DNA from: Parapedobacter sp035556095
GTDB taxonomy: Bacteria; Bacteroidota; Bacteroidia; Sphingobacteriales; Sphingobacteriaceae
DNA: 64,000 nt
Assembly: GCF_035556095.1 (NCBI RefSeq)
Contig: NZ_DATMFT010000018.1
Location: forward strand, 62,001-126,000
Direction of reading: 5' to 3'
Positions 8,797 through 18,037 of the stretch are shown here, in pieces. Both the position numbers and the translations under genes were made by a program. Numbering within the stretch: position 1 is the stretch's first letter; the number at the start of each line of letters is the position of its first letter. The notes beneath the pieces were generated by a model that saw only the letters and a list, made by a program, of their open reading frames with translations, made no database searches and had not been told where the DNA came from.

Positions 8797-10113
8797 CTAG
8801 CGTGTAGGTTCGATATATACTTTCACCGAATCTACGGCTAGCCTAGACCTAAACCAGTCTTCAATCCGTTTGCGTTGCTCGCTTGTTTTCTCGAGGTCAT
8901 CGGTGCCGACGAAAAGGCTTGGATAGCTCGCGGTGTGTGACGAATCGCCGAATATAACCTGTTCCGCCGTTCCGCAAGCAACAACTTCGGGAAACAAAGG
9001 CTTTAATTCCCTGAGCAATTGCTGGCCAAGTTCCCGTTGTGCCCGTAAACTATCCTGTATATGCAGGCTTTTTTCCAAGTCCTGACGGAGTCTGTTTATT
9101 TCAGCCTGCTGCCGATCCATCAGCACAATCTTATCGTCCGACTCATCTATTGAAAAACCTTGTTGGATGGTTACCGAGGCATCGGCAAGCCGATAATACC
9201 GCGTTTTAGCAGCTACTTCTTCTTTTACCGATTCAGGAATCAGCCTTCCTCCGTAAACCAAGCGAATTGTTTTCTTGGATGGATCCACCTCTGATCGCAG
9301 CAAGTAATCCCCCTCAATGTATGTGTCATTGCGAATGAACGCATTCGCCTCTTGGACAAACTGCTCTTGCTGTACCAGTACGAAACCAAAATATATACTA
9401 GGTACCACGGTTACGGTCACGATGAAACTCACCCAGCGGTTCGCCGATTTCCGTAATCCCTCTTCCGCGGGGTGCCAAATTGGGAATTTCAGGAAACGTG
9501 CAGTAATCAACGTTGCTACGCCGATGAACACCGTATTGATGGTAAACAAGTAAATAGCACCGAAGAAGTAAGTCCACGCTCCGTTTGCCAACCCATAGCC
9601 GGCGGTGCACAGTGGCGGCATCAATGCCGTTGCGATGGCCACGCCGGGAATAACATTTCCCTTTTGTTTGCTGGATATCGCCACGATACCTGCCAAACCG
9701 CCCACCAATGCAATGATAACGTCATAGATGTTTGGACTGGTCCGGGCCAGCAATTCGGAATGCGCTTCAGATATCGGCGTTATCAAAAAGTACAAGGTAG
9801 AAGCCGATAATCCCGCAAGAACAGCGAACCCGAAATTGGTCAGCGATCTACGCAGCAGGGCAAAATCGTAGGTCGCCAAACTATATCCCATTCCGAGTAT
9901 AGGTCCCATCAGTGGGGAAATCAACATGGCACCGATGATAACTGCCGTTGAATTGACATTGAGGCCAACGCACGCAATCAGGATGGCAAAAATTAATATC
10001 CAGAGGTTTGTACCTTTAAAGTAAATCCCTTTTTCCACGGTTTCGTGAATGATGTCGTGCGGTTCCTGTTCAGACTTGATGTTAAACTTCCGGATGATAT
10101 CGCTGATTTTCAT
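8797..10113 (-). CDS. DUF389 family membrane protein
   Basis: A 438-residue protein with a hydrophobic DUF389 core of about six helices. Its recognisable segments are NSTAVIIGAMLISPLMGPILGMG, here with very strong conservation, and ATALMPPLCTAGYGLA. The C-terminal 190 residues are soluble and include a coiled-coil-like stretch around DRQQAEINRLRQDLEKSL. The function of the family is unknown. It stands alone, convergent to the AGCS symporter and upstream of kup in the same direction but separated by 237 bases. Confidence 0.88.
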   Translation of the reverse strand: MKISDIIRKFNIKSEQEPHDIIHETVEKGIYFKGTNLWILIFAILIACVGLNVNSTAVIIGAMLISPLMGPILGMGYSLATYDFALLRRSLTNFGFAVLAGLSASTLYFLITPISEAHSELLARTSPNIYDVIIALVGGLAGIVAISSKQKGNVIPGVAIATALMPPLCTAGYGLANGAWTYFFGAIYLFTINTVFIGVATLITARFLKFPIWHPAEEGLRKSANRWVSFIVTVTVVPSIYFGFVLVQQEQFVQEANAFIRNDTYIEGDYLLRSEVDPSKKTIRLVYGGRLIPESVKEEVAAKTRYYRLADASVTIQQGFSIDESDDKIVLMDRQQAEINRLRQDLEKSLHIQDSLRAQRELGQQLLRELKPLFPEVVACGTAEQVIFGDSSHTASYPSLFVGTDDLEKTSEQRKRIEDWFRSRLAVDSVKVYIEPTR

Positions 10114-10350
10114 CTTTGTATAATTTGGCGTTTTTTTGCGGCGAAGCTATCATATTTATTCACTCCCCTATGCAGTTGAATAAATCATGAAGGTTTCATA
10201 GCTGCATTGCTCGGCTTAACAAACATCGCTAAGCACTTTTAGTTTTCCATACATGTTTTATTAAGAACCAATTTTTTCTAAACGCCCCCCTTCTCGCTGC
10301 GTTTGTATAGAGCCTATTAAACACTTAGCAAGGTTAATTTTGGTCGTTGC

Positions 10351-12291
10351 TCAATCAACTCGCTTTAGCCTCCCCGGTTGGGGTTGAGCAGGAACCGTCA
10401 ACGGAACCCTTTCCACTGTTACGAAGCTGGAATCCAAACCGAATCCTTTTTCCTCCGAAAGGCTGAACCTCCGTAATACACTGTATAAATCCAGCACTAT
10501 CCGATCGGAAAAGCTGAAATCCGAAGAACCAGACAACACCCGCTCCAGTACGACAAACCGGAAATCACCGTCTAATTTATACCGCCTCAACGTTTCGAAG
10601 TTACTTTTGATGTTTACCTCGCCATTTGCAACGAGGTTCTGGACAACTTCACGGAAAAGTACGCTGATGCGCTGCTCGTCACGGAAACCCAAGCGGAAAT
10701 CGATCCGAATTATCTTACCCTGAACCAGGTGCGTAACCTCATATTTACCGGTGTAAGGCGAGTCTGTGACATCCACGTGCACCAACCAATAAACGTCAGC
10801 CCGTTTAGGTTTTTTCCTAATGATTGAATAAATAATACTCTCCTCAATCTCAGAATCGAAGTTTGCACTGGTAAGGTAAACCAGCTGAGAGGCATACAAT
10901 GGAATGGATTTATCCGTGCCGATTTCTGAGATGATGGGCAGGTATTTCTCGATTGCGACGAACCGGGTATGCCGGTTCTTGATCTTACGGGCCCACCACC
11001 AGCAAAGCATCACAGTGAATATGACTGCCGTAATGAGTAGCGTAAGCCATCCTCCATGGGAGAATTTAGAGACATTACCAATGAAAAAAGTAACCTCTAT
11101 GATGAGGTAAAATATCAAAAAGCACACTGCAAGCACTTTCGGAATACGCTTCTGCAACAAAAATACGGTCATCAGCGTGGTGGTTACAATAAAACTGATA
11201 TTAATGGCCAATCCATACGCGGCCTCCATCCTAGCGGATTCGCGGAATACCAAGATGACCAGTATACAACCGATTAACAAAATCCAGTTTACAGACGGCA
11301 CGTAAAGCTGTCCTTTCAGCATATTGGGATGGACAATCCGTACCTTTGGCCATAAGTTTAAGCGGACGGCCTCGGATACTAACGTGAACGCGCCCGAAAC
11401 CATCGCTTGGCTGGCAATGATGGCCGCAATCGTTGCGATTGAGATCCCATATGGCAAGAACCATGCAGGCATCACATTGTAAAACGGATTGCCGCCGTCG
11501 AGTGTGGTGCCTTCGTGCCCCAACAGCCATGCCCCCTGTCCAAAATAATTCAATAGCAAACATAGCTTCACGAATATCCATGAAATCCGGATGTTTTTGA
11601 GGCCACAATGGCCCAGATCCGAATACAGTGCTTCGGCACCTGTAGTACAAAGGAAAACGGCACCGATGATTAAGAGTGCATCGGGATGAGAAATAACGGT
11701 CTGAATGGCGTAATGCGGACTTACGGCTTTTAAGACAGCCACATCACCCAAGAGATGGATGAGCCCAAGTACGGCCAGCATCGAGAACCAAAGAAACATC
11801 ACAGGGCCGAACAGCCTGCCTACAATGGCGGTACCGAAGCGTTGAACGGAAAAAAGTACAACGACGATAACCAGCACAATCGGCACGGTCTGCAGACTCG
11901 GGAAAAAGATATCCAGTCCTTCAACGGCTGAGGAAATGGTAATGGCAGGTGTGATCATTCCATCTGCCAACAGGGCAGCGCCGCCAAGCATAGCCGGAAA
12001 TACCACCCAGCGACCCCGTTTTCTTACTAATGAAAACAGGGAGAGAATACCACCCTCGCCCTTATTGTCGGCTCGTAGGGTGATAATGACGTATTTGACG
12101 GTCGTTTGCAGTGTCAATGTCCAAAAGATACAGGATAATCCACCATATACCAGGTCCGGGCTGATGGCTTCCTGTCCGATAATCGCTTTGAAAACGTAAA
12201 GTGGAGAAGTGCCGATATCGCCGTAGATAATGCCCAGTGCCACGAGCAGGCCAGCAGCTGTAAGCGGATGGGCATGGAAATGCTGTTTCAT
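10351..12291 (-). CDS. kup: Low-affinity potassium transporter Kup
   Basis: KUP/HAK/KT family K+:H+ symporter of 646 residues. Residues 20-33 contain the signature GIIYGDIGTSPLYV. About 12 membrane helices are followed by a soluble C-terminal domain of about 170 residues, the expected layout. It is the third gene of an operon reading sensor kinase, response regulator, kup; 23 bases separate it from the regulator. Because the two regulators resemble KdpD and KdpE, the kup gene itself is their most obvious target. No kdpFABC genes are in the window. Confidence 0.95.
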   Translation of the reverse strand: MKQHFHAHPLTAAGLLVALGIIYGDIGTSPLYVFKAIIGQEAISPDLVYGGLSCIFWTLTLQTTVKYVIITLRADNKGEGGILSLFSLVRKRGRWVVFPAMLGGAALLADGMITPAITISSAVEGLDIFFPSLQTVPIVLVIVVVLFSVQRFGTAIVGRLFGPVMFLWFSMLAVLGLIHLLGDVAVLKAVSPHYAIQTVISHPDALLIIGAVFLCTTGAEALYSDLGHCGLKNIRISWIFVKLCLLLNYFGQGAWLLGHEGTTLDGGNPFYNVMPAWFLPYGISIATIAAIIASQAMVSGAFTLVSEAVRLNLWPKVRIVHPNMLKGQLYVPSVNWILLIGCILVILVFRESARMEAAYGLAINISFIVTTTLMTVFLLQKRIPKVLAVCFLIFYLIIEVTFFIGNVSKFSHGGWLTLLITAVIFTVMLCWWWARKIKNRHTRFVAIEKYLPIISEIGTDKSIPLYASQLVYLTSANFDSEIEESIIYSIIRKKPKRADVYWLVHVDVTDSPYTGKYEVTHLVQGKIIRIDFRLGFRDEQRISVLFREVVQNLVANGEVNIKSNFETLRRYKLDGDFRFVVLERVLSGSSDFSFSDRIVLDLYSVLRRFSLSEEKGFGLDSSFVTVERVPLTVPAQPQPGRLKRVD

Positions 12292-12314
12292 TATTTGTAC
12301 AATCTTTACTTCTT

Positions 12315-12992
12315 CTATTGAAACCGGTAACCCACGCCGCTCTCGGTAATGATATGGGTTGGACGGTTTGGGTCATCTTCAATCTTTTTCCTGATCTGGG
12401 CAATGAATACCCGCAAATATTGGGTTTCCGATTGGAAGCTGATACCCCACACCTCTTTCAGCAGGAATTGATGGGTAAGCACCCGTCCTTCGTTACGGGC
12501 AAGCAACGCTAACAAGCTGTATTCAGTTGACGTAAGTTTTTGGATTTCACCTGCCCGCCTGACAACCCTTGCCATGAGATCGATTTCCAGGTTCCCCGTC
12601 TCGACCGTTTGGACAACGATGCTTGAATCACTGTGACGAATGGCGGATTTCAACCTGGCCAGCAATTCCCCTACACGGAACGGCTTGGTCAGGTAGTCGT
12701 TCGCACCATTTTCTAGCGCGTTGATGATATCGGCTTCGCCATTCTGTACCGATAGTATCACAATAGCCCGATTATACCACTCACGGAGTCGCCTAAGCAC
12801 TTCATGGCCATCGAGGTCTGGCAAGCCCAAATCCAGTAGAATCGCATCCGGAAAGTGACTGGAAGCTAACAGTAAACCCTCTTTCCCCGATTCGGCTTGT
12901 CTGACGGCATATCCCTTGCTCGAAAGATTGATTTCTAAAAGCTTCCGTATCTGGGGTTCATCGTCAATAATCAATACCGTGGGCTTGTTCAT
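12315..12992 (-). CDS. KdpE-like response regulator
   Basis: OmpR/PhoB-class response regulator of 225 residues. The receiver domain has Asp10/Asp11, the phospho-acceptor Asp54 (ILLDLGLPD) and a conserved lysine in YLTKPF. The C-terminal winged helix includes LTSTEYSLLALLARNEGRVLT and the YLRVFIAQIRKKIEDDP segment seen in KdpE. The ATG at 12992 starts the canonical receiver fold; the frame stays open upstream into the kinase gene but without receiver similarity. The kinase stop lies 10 bases upstream. By family it should control potassium uptake genes, here probably kup. Confidence 0.88.
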   Translation of the reverse strand: MNKPTVLIIDDEPQIRKLLEINLSSKGYAVRQAESGKEGLLLASSHFPDAILLDLGLPDLDGHEVLRRLREWYNRAIVILSVQNGEADIINALENGANDYLTKPFRVGELLARLKSAIRHSDSSIVVQTVETGNLEIDLMARVVRRAGEIQKLTSTEYSLLALLARNEGRVLTHQFLLKEVWGISFQSETQYLRVFIAQIRKKIEDDPNRPTHIITESGVGYRFQ

Positions 12993-13002
12993 GTGCTTAC
13001 GC

Positions 13003-14055
13003 TTACAATTTGGGAACTTCTGCTGGTAACGTGATACAGAACAACGCACCGCCTTGAGGCCGGTTGGCGACGTTAACCGTCCCACCATGAGCTTCTACAA
13101 AGCCCTTAGCGATGGAAAGGCCCAGTCCGGAGCCGCCTGTCCCTGAGTTGGGAAGTCGATAAAATTTCTCGAACAAGTGCTGCTTCTCCGATTCGGGTAT
13201 ACCTTTCCCGCTATCCGACACATCGATCAACAACATGTTTCCTTCATAAGAAGTTGCTATTTCAATTGGCATCTGCTTCGGGGTGTACCGGGTGGCATTA
13301 TGCACCAATGCATACACCGCTGTTTCTATCAAGCCGCCATCTAACTTAACCAATGGCAAGGTATCATCGGGTTCAAAGCGGATACGGCTTGTATCTTCAA
13401 CGGGGAGCTTCTGAATGACCAAAAAAATCAGTTCGTTAACGTCGCACCAATCCCGTTTGAGTTTCAATGTGCCTGTTTCCAGCCTGCTCATATTCATTAA
13501 GTTCTCTACCTGCCTATTAAGACGGTTACCTGCCGTTTCTATTTCGGCAAGTAGCTCCATCCGCTGTTCTGGAAGAATTTCCGCATCAATTTCCTTCAGG
13601 GTGTCTATGCCACCGATAATCGTGGCAATCGGTGTTTTCAGTTCGTGCGACAATGAATTGAGCAGCGTGTTATACAGTTTAATCGTTTTTGCCTTTTCTT
13701 CCCGGTCACGTATCTTTTTTTCCTGTTTTCGCAGTCGGTTTGTAAGCACGGCATTAACCAGCGCAATGAAAAGGTAGACGAAAAATAAAAGCACACTTTC
13801 CGTGTCGTAAATTTTATAATTCGGGACCGGATCAATGAAAAAAATATTGAGCAGCAGTGCACTAAGCAATGCGGCAGCCAGCACAGGTATGATATCGAAC
13901 AATACGGCTAGCACCGACACCGCGGCCAGCAGAATCAGCGCTACTGCCCATTGGTCCACGGCATCTCCCAAAGCGTAACAACCCAGGGCCAGAAAAGCAA
14001 TCGATGCTGTTCCGATTAAAAATTGCCAAAAGGAACGAAGTTTCACCGCTACCAA
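13003..14055 (-). CDS. KdpD-like sensor histidine kinase lacking the KdpD N-terminal domain
   Basis: A 350-residue membrane kinase. The first 105 residues form four close membrane helices of the DUF4118 type found in the middle of KdpD (FDIIPVLAAALLSALLLNIFFIDP). The HisKA phospho-acceptor is His137 in LNSLSHELKTPIATIIGG. The HATPase has the N box (YALVHNATRYTP) and the G boxes (DSGKGIPES and GTGGSGLGLSIAKG). The roughly 370-residue N-terminal KdpD/Usp sensor present in full KdpD is absent, and no such reading frame precedes the gene. The start is TTG at 14055, or GTG three codons later; no ATG is available and a stop lies eight codons upstream. Confidence 0.88.
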   Translation of the reverse strand: MVAVKLRSFWQFLIGTASIAFLALGCYALGDAVDQWAVALILLAAVSVLAVLFDIIPVLAAALLSALLLNIFFIDPVPNYKIYDTESVLLFFVYLFIALVNAVLTNRLRKQEKKIRDREEKAKTIKLYNTLLNSLSHELKTPIATIIGGIDTLKEIDAEILPEQRMELLAEIETAGNRLNRQVENLMNMSRLETGTLKLKRDWCDVNELIFLVIQKLPVEDTSRIRFEPDDTLPLVKLDGGLIETAVYALVHNATRYTPKQMPIEIATSYEGNMLLIDVSDSGKGIPESEKQHLFEKFYRLPNSGTGGSGLGLSIAKGFVEAHGGTVNVANRPQGGALFCITLPAEVPKL

Positions 14056-14074
14056 GTTCGGAGTAATTTTACTG

Positions 14075-14082
14075 CAAAGTTA
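14075..14082 (-). promoter_or_regulatory. -7 element for the kinase-regulator-kup operon
   Basis: On the minus strand this is TAACTTTG, an exact TAnnTTTG match, about 20 bases before the kinase start codon. That implies a very short leader. The -33 position does not match TTTG well. Confidence 0.5.
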
Positions 14083-14160
14083 GAAACTCAGGTATAAAGA
14101 TTTTATAAAGAAGTTCGTGGGATTCTGATTTTAGTTACGCGATTTGGTATTTTTATCGGT

Positions 14161-15375
14161 ATGAATAAACTGATAAATCTAGCGCCTTTTCGTGAGTTTC
14201 TTAAATCCGGATCAGCGGGGGGCGTTATCCTATTATTTTGTGTAGTGGTTTCCCTGCTTATCGCCAATTCGCCGCTCGGCGTCCATTTCGAGCGACTCCT
14301 GGCCACCGAACTCGGCATCCACACGGAGCAACTACACCTTCGGTATTCCGTGCTGCTGTGGATCAACGATGGGCTAATGGCCATTTTCTTTCTCATGGTA
14401 GGATTAGAAATCAAGCGCGAATTGGTAGAAGGCGAATTATCCTCGCCAAAGAAAGCAGCACTCCCCATATTCGCCGCGGTTGGCGGAGTGCTTGTGCCAG
14501 CTTCGATATATGCCCTATTTAATTCAGGAACAACAACAGCCGCGGGGTGGGGTATCCCGATGGCTACCGATATTGCTTTCGCCATCGCTATCATCACCAT
14601 GCTGGGTAAAAAAGTTCCGGTGTCCCTCAAAATTTTCCTGGCCGCATTGGCCATAGTTGACGATCTCGTGGCGATATTGGTCATTGCGGTTTTTTACACA
14701 TCCGATTTGCACTTCAATTATTTGCTCTATGCCGGAGGGCTTTTCATTGTGCTACTGGGTTTCAATCGTTTTGGAGTCAAGAGCCTCTACATGTATCTGG
14801 TACCCGGCGTTTTTATCTGGTACTTCATCCATCACTCGGGTATACATGCAACTATCGCCGGCGTGTTGGTAGCTATGACCTTGCCAACCACACCTGATGC
14901 CAAGGAGTCACCGCTTGAAAAATTGGAGCATATATTGGTGAAACCCGTCAACTTCCTCATCATGCCCGTATTTGCCCTAGCCAACACCAATATCCGGTTC
15001 CAGCAGGAGATGTTCCATGGGCTGTTCACCCCGCTTGGGTTGGGTATCATACTTGGGTTACTCATCGGCAAGCCCATGGGCATTACACTCATCTCCTGGA
15101 TAGCCGTCAAACTGCGCGTGTGTACCTTGCCCGACAAAGCCTCCTGGATGCATATCGTAGGTGTGGGATTGTTGGCAGGTATCGGCTTCACCATGTCCAT
15201 TTTCATCGCGTTACTTTCATTTGCCGGGCAAGAACTGTTGATGGCAGAAGCCAAATTCTCCGTATTGGTAGCATCGTTATTATCCGGACTGATCGGTGCG
15301 TTTACGCTTGCAATGATTGCCAGGAAACAGGCAAAGCCATTACCCATTGAGGAAAATAATGCACGCTCAACATGA
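14161..15375 (+). CDS. nhaA: Na+/H+ antiporter NhaA
   Basis: A 404-residue antiporter with about 12 membrane helices. Diagnostic stretches are FFLMVGLEIKREL, MATDIAFAIAII and ALAIVDDLVAILVIA, the last carrying the paired aspartates that bind Na+ or H+. It exports sodium in exchange for protons. It is divergent from the kinase operon with about 105 bases between them and is the first gene of a tightly overlapping trio: its TGA overlaps the ATG of the hydrolase gene, which in turn overlaps the universal stress gene. Confidence 0.95.
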   Translation: MNKLINLAPFREFLKSGSAGGVILLFCVVVSLLIANSPLGVHFERLLATELGIHTEQLHLRYSVLLWINDGLMAIFFLMVGLEIKRELVEGELSSPKKAALPIFAAVGGVLVPASIYALFNSGTTTAAGWGIPMATDIAFAIAIITMLGKKVPVSLKIFLAALAIVDDLVAILVIAVFYTSDLHFNYLLYAGGLFIVLLGFNRFGVKSLYMYLVPGVFIWYFIHHSGIHATIAGVLVAMTLPTTPDAKESPLEKLEHILVKPVNFLIMPVFALANTNIRFQQEMFHGLFTPLGLGIILGLLIGKPMGITLISWIAVKLRVCTLPDKASWMHIVGVGLLAGIGFTMSIFIALLSFAGQELLMAEAKFSVLVASLLSGLIGAFTLAMIARKQAKPLPIEENNARST

Positions 15376-16280
15376 TGAACTTAAGACGTCGTCAGCTTAC
15401 GGACCTTAAGGTGAAATTCATCCAGACTCCGATGGGTATGGTAGAATATACGGATTACGGAACGGGCGAGCCTGTTCTTTTTTTTCACGGGGGGCATTCC
15501 AATTGCTTAGATAGGCTACCGCATTTAGGATTCGACCCGTTGACGTATCGGCTCATCACCCCGTCCCGACCAGGTTATGGCAAAACATCGCTTAAAAATA
15601 ACGAATCTCCAGAAGCGACAGCGCATCTCTTCGCTAGGTTTTTAGATCAATTGGGCATTCAACAAACCATCGTTTACGGGACCTCAGCGGGCGGCCCTTC
15701 AGCAATCACTTTTGCAGCACTGTATAAAGATCGGGTAAAAAAGATGATTCTCGCATCGGCAGTCAGCACGAAGTGGCTCGAGAAAAATGATAAAACTTAT
15801 CGGGTAGCCGAGGTTTTATTTCACCCCTACCTTCAATGGCTCGTTTGGGCGTTGGTATATGTTATTGCAAGAGACGCGCCTAAGGCACTGGCTAAGTTAT
15901 TTTTTAGCCAGTTCTCCACCGTGAAAAGACACGAGATCACTTATAGAGAATCGGTCAGGCTGAGGGACGCCATGCTACATTATTGCTCAGGGCATGGCTT
16001 CCTGAACGACATCAAACAGGTCTCTAATGATGGGTTAATAAGCAGGGTTTCTTGCCCGACACTCATTCTTCACAGTAAGTTTGACCGCAATGTTCCGATA
16101 AAGCACGCCATTCATGCAAACGACCATATTCCAAGTGCAAACCTAAGGTTAATTGAAAATCCCTGGGGGCATATGATTTGGATCGATAGCAATAGACATA
16201 CGGTCAAAAAACAGATCGAAGATTTCCTCAACGATCATTATGTGCAAAACTTATCACATTACAAACATATCATCAAATGA
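15372..16280 (+). CDS. Alpha/beta hydrolase
   Basis: A 302-residue alpha/beta-hydrolase fold protein. The oxyanion region is VLFFHGGHSN, the nucleophile elbow is YGTSAGGPS (Ser), a candidate acid is the Asp in LHSKFDRNVP, and the catalytic His is in NPWGHMIW. There is no signal peptide, so it should act in the cytoplasm. Two adjacent ATG codons (15372, 15375) overlap the nhaA stop; either could be the start. The natural ester or amide substrate is unknown. Co-translation with NhaA and a Usp protein suggests a stress role by context only. Confidence 0.85.
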   Translation: MMNLRRRQLTDLKVKFIQTPMGMVEYTDYGTGEPVLFFHGGHSNCLDRLPHLGFDPLTYRLITPSRPGYGKTSLKNNESPEATAHLFARFLDQLGIQQTIVYGTSAGGPSAITFAALYKDRVKKMILASAVSTKWLEKNDKTYRVAEVLFHPYLQWLVWALVYVIARDAPKALAKLFFSQFSTVKRHEITYRESVRLRDAMLHYCSGHGFLNDIKQVSNDGLISRVSCPTLILHSKFDRNVPIKHAIHANDHIPSANLRLIENPWGHMIWIDSNRHTVKKQIEDFLNDHYVQNLSHYKHIIK

Positions 16281-17113
16281 AGAAAACAATAGTAGTACCT
16301 ACGGATTTTTCGAATAATGCATTAACAGCAACGCAATACGCAATTAAACTGGCAGAAAAAACAGGGTACAATGTTCATATCCTCCATGCATATATGTCCT
16401 TTCGTTCGGCCTTCCAAAGCGATCTAGCAAACCAAACCGATGAGAAACGAGCCACGCTAGGAGCCCAAAAAGGTATGGAGAGTTTTTTACAGTCGCTGGG
16501 GCCGCTTGCCGAAAAGCCGGATATTTCTTCAGGCGAAGTTAAAGCCGGTTTGGTTGAGGCGATAAGTGATTTTACAATGGCCGATCATACCGAACTCATC
16601 GTGATGGGTACACACGGTGCATCGGGATTGAAAATGGGGATGCTTGGGAGCAATACCTATGATTTAGCCAAAGCAGCTATCGCACCCTTACTAATTATAC
16701 CGTCCAATACACTTTTTAACGGTTTGGGAAATATTGTTTTTTTTACCGATTACCAAGACGGGGATAAGGATACATGGAAAAGTCTGAATTCCCTATTCGG
16801 TCGTCTTATTAAGCAATGTACACTCGTACATATACATGAAGAAAATGGGCCGCCAACAGATGTAGGCCAAGAGAAATTAGATCGATGGAAGGCTGAGCTG
16901 GAAGGTACAACCGGCTTTAGCGGGCTGGCAACCCAGTTAGTTCACGGTAAAGAAAGTGTTGATATTGTCAATGAAACTATTGACAGGCTTGGAGCCACAT
17001 TGACGGTCCTAACCTTGATTGGCGGAAGGAGCTTTTTTGAAAAACTGGCTCACAAGAGCCTTGCGAAAGCCATTATTCATCAGCCAAAAACACCCGTATT
17101 TATTAATCAGTAG
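16277..17113 (+). CDS. Universal stress protein, tandem UspA domains
   Basis: A 278-residue protein starting KKTIVVPTDFSNNALTATQYA. A full UspA domain occupies the first 150 residues, with the nucleotide-binding pattern MGTHGASGLKMGMLGSNT, and a second, more degenerate domain follows, ending in a short Usp-like tail (KSLAKAIIHQPKTPVFI). Two-domain Usp proteins are common in Bacteroidota and bind ATP or act in stress survival. The start codon overlaps the hydrolase stop (ATGA). It is the last gene of the nhaA trio. Confidence 0.9.
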   Translation: MKKTIVVPTDFSNNALTATQYAIKLAEKTGYNVHILHAYMSFRSAFQSDLANQTDEKRATLGAQKGMESFLQSLGPLAEKPDISSGEVKAGLVEAISDFTMADHTELIVMGTHGASGLKMGMLGSNTYDLAKAAIAPLLIIPSNTLFNGLGNIVFFTDYQDGDKDTWKSLNSLFGRLIKQCTLVHIHEENGPPTDVGQEKLDRWKAELEGTTGFSGLATQLVHGKESVDIVNETIDRLGATLTVLTLIGGRSFFEKLAHKSLAKAIIHQPKTPVFINQ

Positions 17114-17167
17114 GAATTGATGCACCCATATTATTTTTATATCAAGCATCATTTAAACATATCCGCA

Positions 17168-17337
17168 ATGGGCAATACAAAAAAAGCACATTAAAGCTGA
17201 CAACCCAATCGCTGATTGTTTTTGGGGCTATCGTAGCCGTTATGTATACTATGGGGCTGTTGGAAACCTTTGGAGCCATTGCCTTTTTTATAACAGCGCT
17301 GGTAGTGACATTGATGGTTGTGGTGATATTTCTGTAA
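17168..17337 (+). pseudogene. Small two-helix membrane protein with a one-base frameshift
   Basis: The ATG at 17168 opens MGNTKKAH and then stops. Adding one A to the seven-A run at 17179-17185 gives a smooth 56-residue protein (MGNTKKSTLKLTTQSLIVFG onward) ending at a TAA at 17335-17337. It has a positively charged N-terminus and two clean membrane helices, VFGAIVAVMYTMGLL and FGAIAFFITALVVTLM. The second reading frame has no start codon of its own upstream. This looks like a real small gene broken by homopolymer loss, a sequencing error, or slippage-dependent expression. I do not recognise the family. Confidence 0.5.
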
Positions 17338-17359
17338 CTATGGGCTGAAGTCACCGCTC

Positions 17360-17418
17360 ACCGCCAACGATTTCATAAGCTATCAAAGAACATCTCAGTG
17401 AGTGAGGCGGTTTTTTTT
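17360..17418 (+). terminator. Possible terminator upstream of the HU gene
   Basis: ACCGCC at 17360-17365 can pair with GGCGGT at 17406-17411, directly followed by eight Ts. The loop is long (40 nt), so this is only a moderate candidate for ending the nhaA operon transcript. Confidence 0.35.
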
Positions 17419-17576
17419 GTGCGCGACAAAACCGCCAATTCCGTCAATCCCGCCAAAGCCGCCAATTCCGACACGCCTTCTCGACAGGTTCCGCAACTTT
17501 GTAATGCCAAGGGAAGGGTACCGCCCGCGGCACGGAGTATTATTCTATGGTTTAATGTTTTAAAAAAAGTAAAAAC

Positions 17577-17960
17577 ATGGCAATTAAATTCAACGTTTTG
17601 GAAATCGGTAAACCGGGCGACCCGGATGCACCGAAGAAGTTTTACCCCCGCCCGGTTCACTCGGGCGAAATCACCCTCGAGAACCTGGCGACAGACATCT
17701 CGTACGCGTCATCGCTTACGGAATCCGATATTTATGCCGTACTGCAGAGCTTGGTGCGTGAAATCCCGCGTAACATTTCGCAGGGTTACATCGTCCGGCT
17801 CGGCAATCTCGGCTCGTTCCGCCTGAGCTGGAGCAGTGAGGGGAGCGAAGTCGCAGATGACGTCACGTCAGGTAACATCACCAGTCGACGTCTGCTGTTC
17901 AGCCCCGGTAAGCGGGTTGCACTGCAACTGGAAGGCTTAACTTTTAAGAAAAACCAGTAG
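17577..17960 (+). CDS. HU family DNA-binding protein (Bacteroidota HU-like, HU-HIG type)
   Basis: A 127-residue variant HU protein. MAIKFNVLEIGKPGDPDAPK is typical of the N-terminus of the Bacteroidota histone-like family (TIGR01201). The HU core follows, with the DNA-binding arm around GYIVRLGNLGSFRLSWSSEG. It should bind and bend DNA in the nucleoid. The start is the ATG embedded in an A-rich Bacteroidota-style initiation region. It is followed by a strong hairpin terminator, so it is probably monocistronic. Several such paralogues per genome are usual, and their individual roles are unknown. Confidence 0.85.
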   Translation: MAIKFNVLEIGKPGDPDAPKKFYPRPVHSGEITLENLATDISYASSLTESDIYAVLQSLVREIPRNISQGYIVRLGNLGSFRLSWSSEGSEVADDVTSGNITSRRLLFSPGKRVALQLEGLTFKKNQ

Positions 17961-17988
17961 CGGGCTATCCACTCACGCTGCGCAGCAA

Positions 17989-18019
17989 GCCGTCTCGCCG
18001 CAGGCGAGGCGGCTTTTTT
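17989..18019 (+). terminator. Rho-independent terminator of the HU gene
   Basis: An 11-bp stem, GCCGTCTCGCC with GGCGAGGCGGC, containing one T-G pair and a three-base loop, followed by six Ts. Confidence 0.92.
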
Positions 18020-18037
18020 GTTTAAATTCACCTAAAA

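Noticed and set aside
13003..14055. Frameshifted or truncated full-length KdpD
   Set aside because: The upstream DNA is a short divergent promoter gap with no remnant of the missing domain, so it looks like a genuine short kinase rather than a fragment.
17142..17354. 70-codon minus-strand frame
   Set aside because: It is antisense to the frameshifted small membrane protein, whose hydrophobic pattern is far more convincing.
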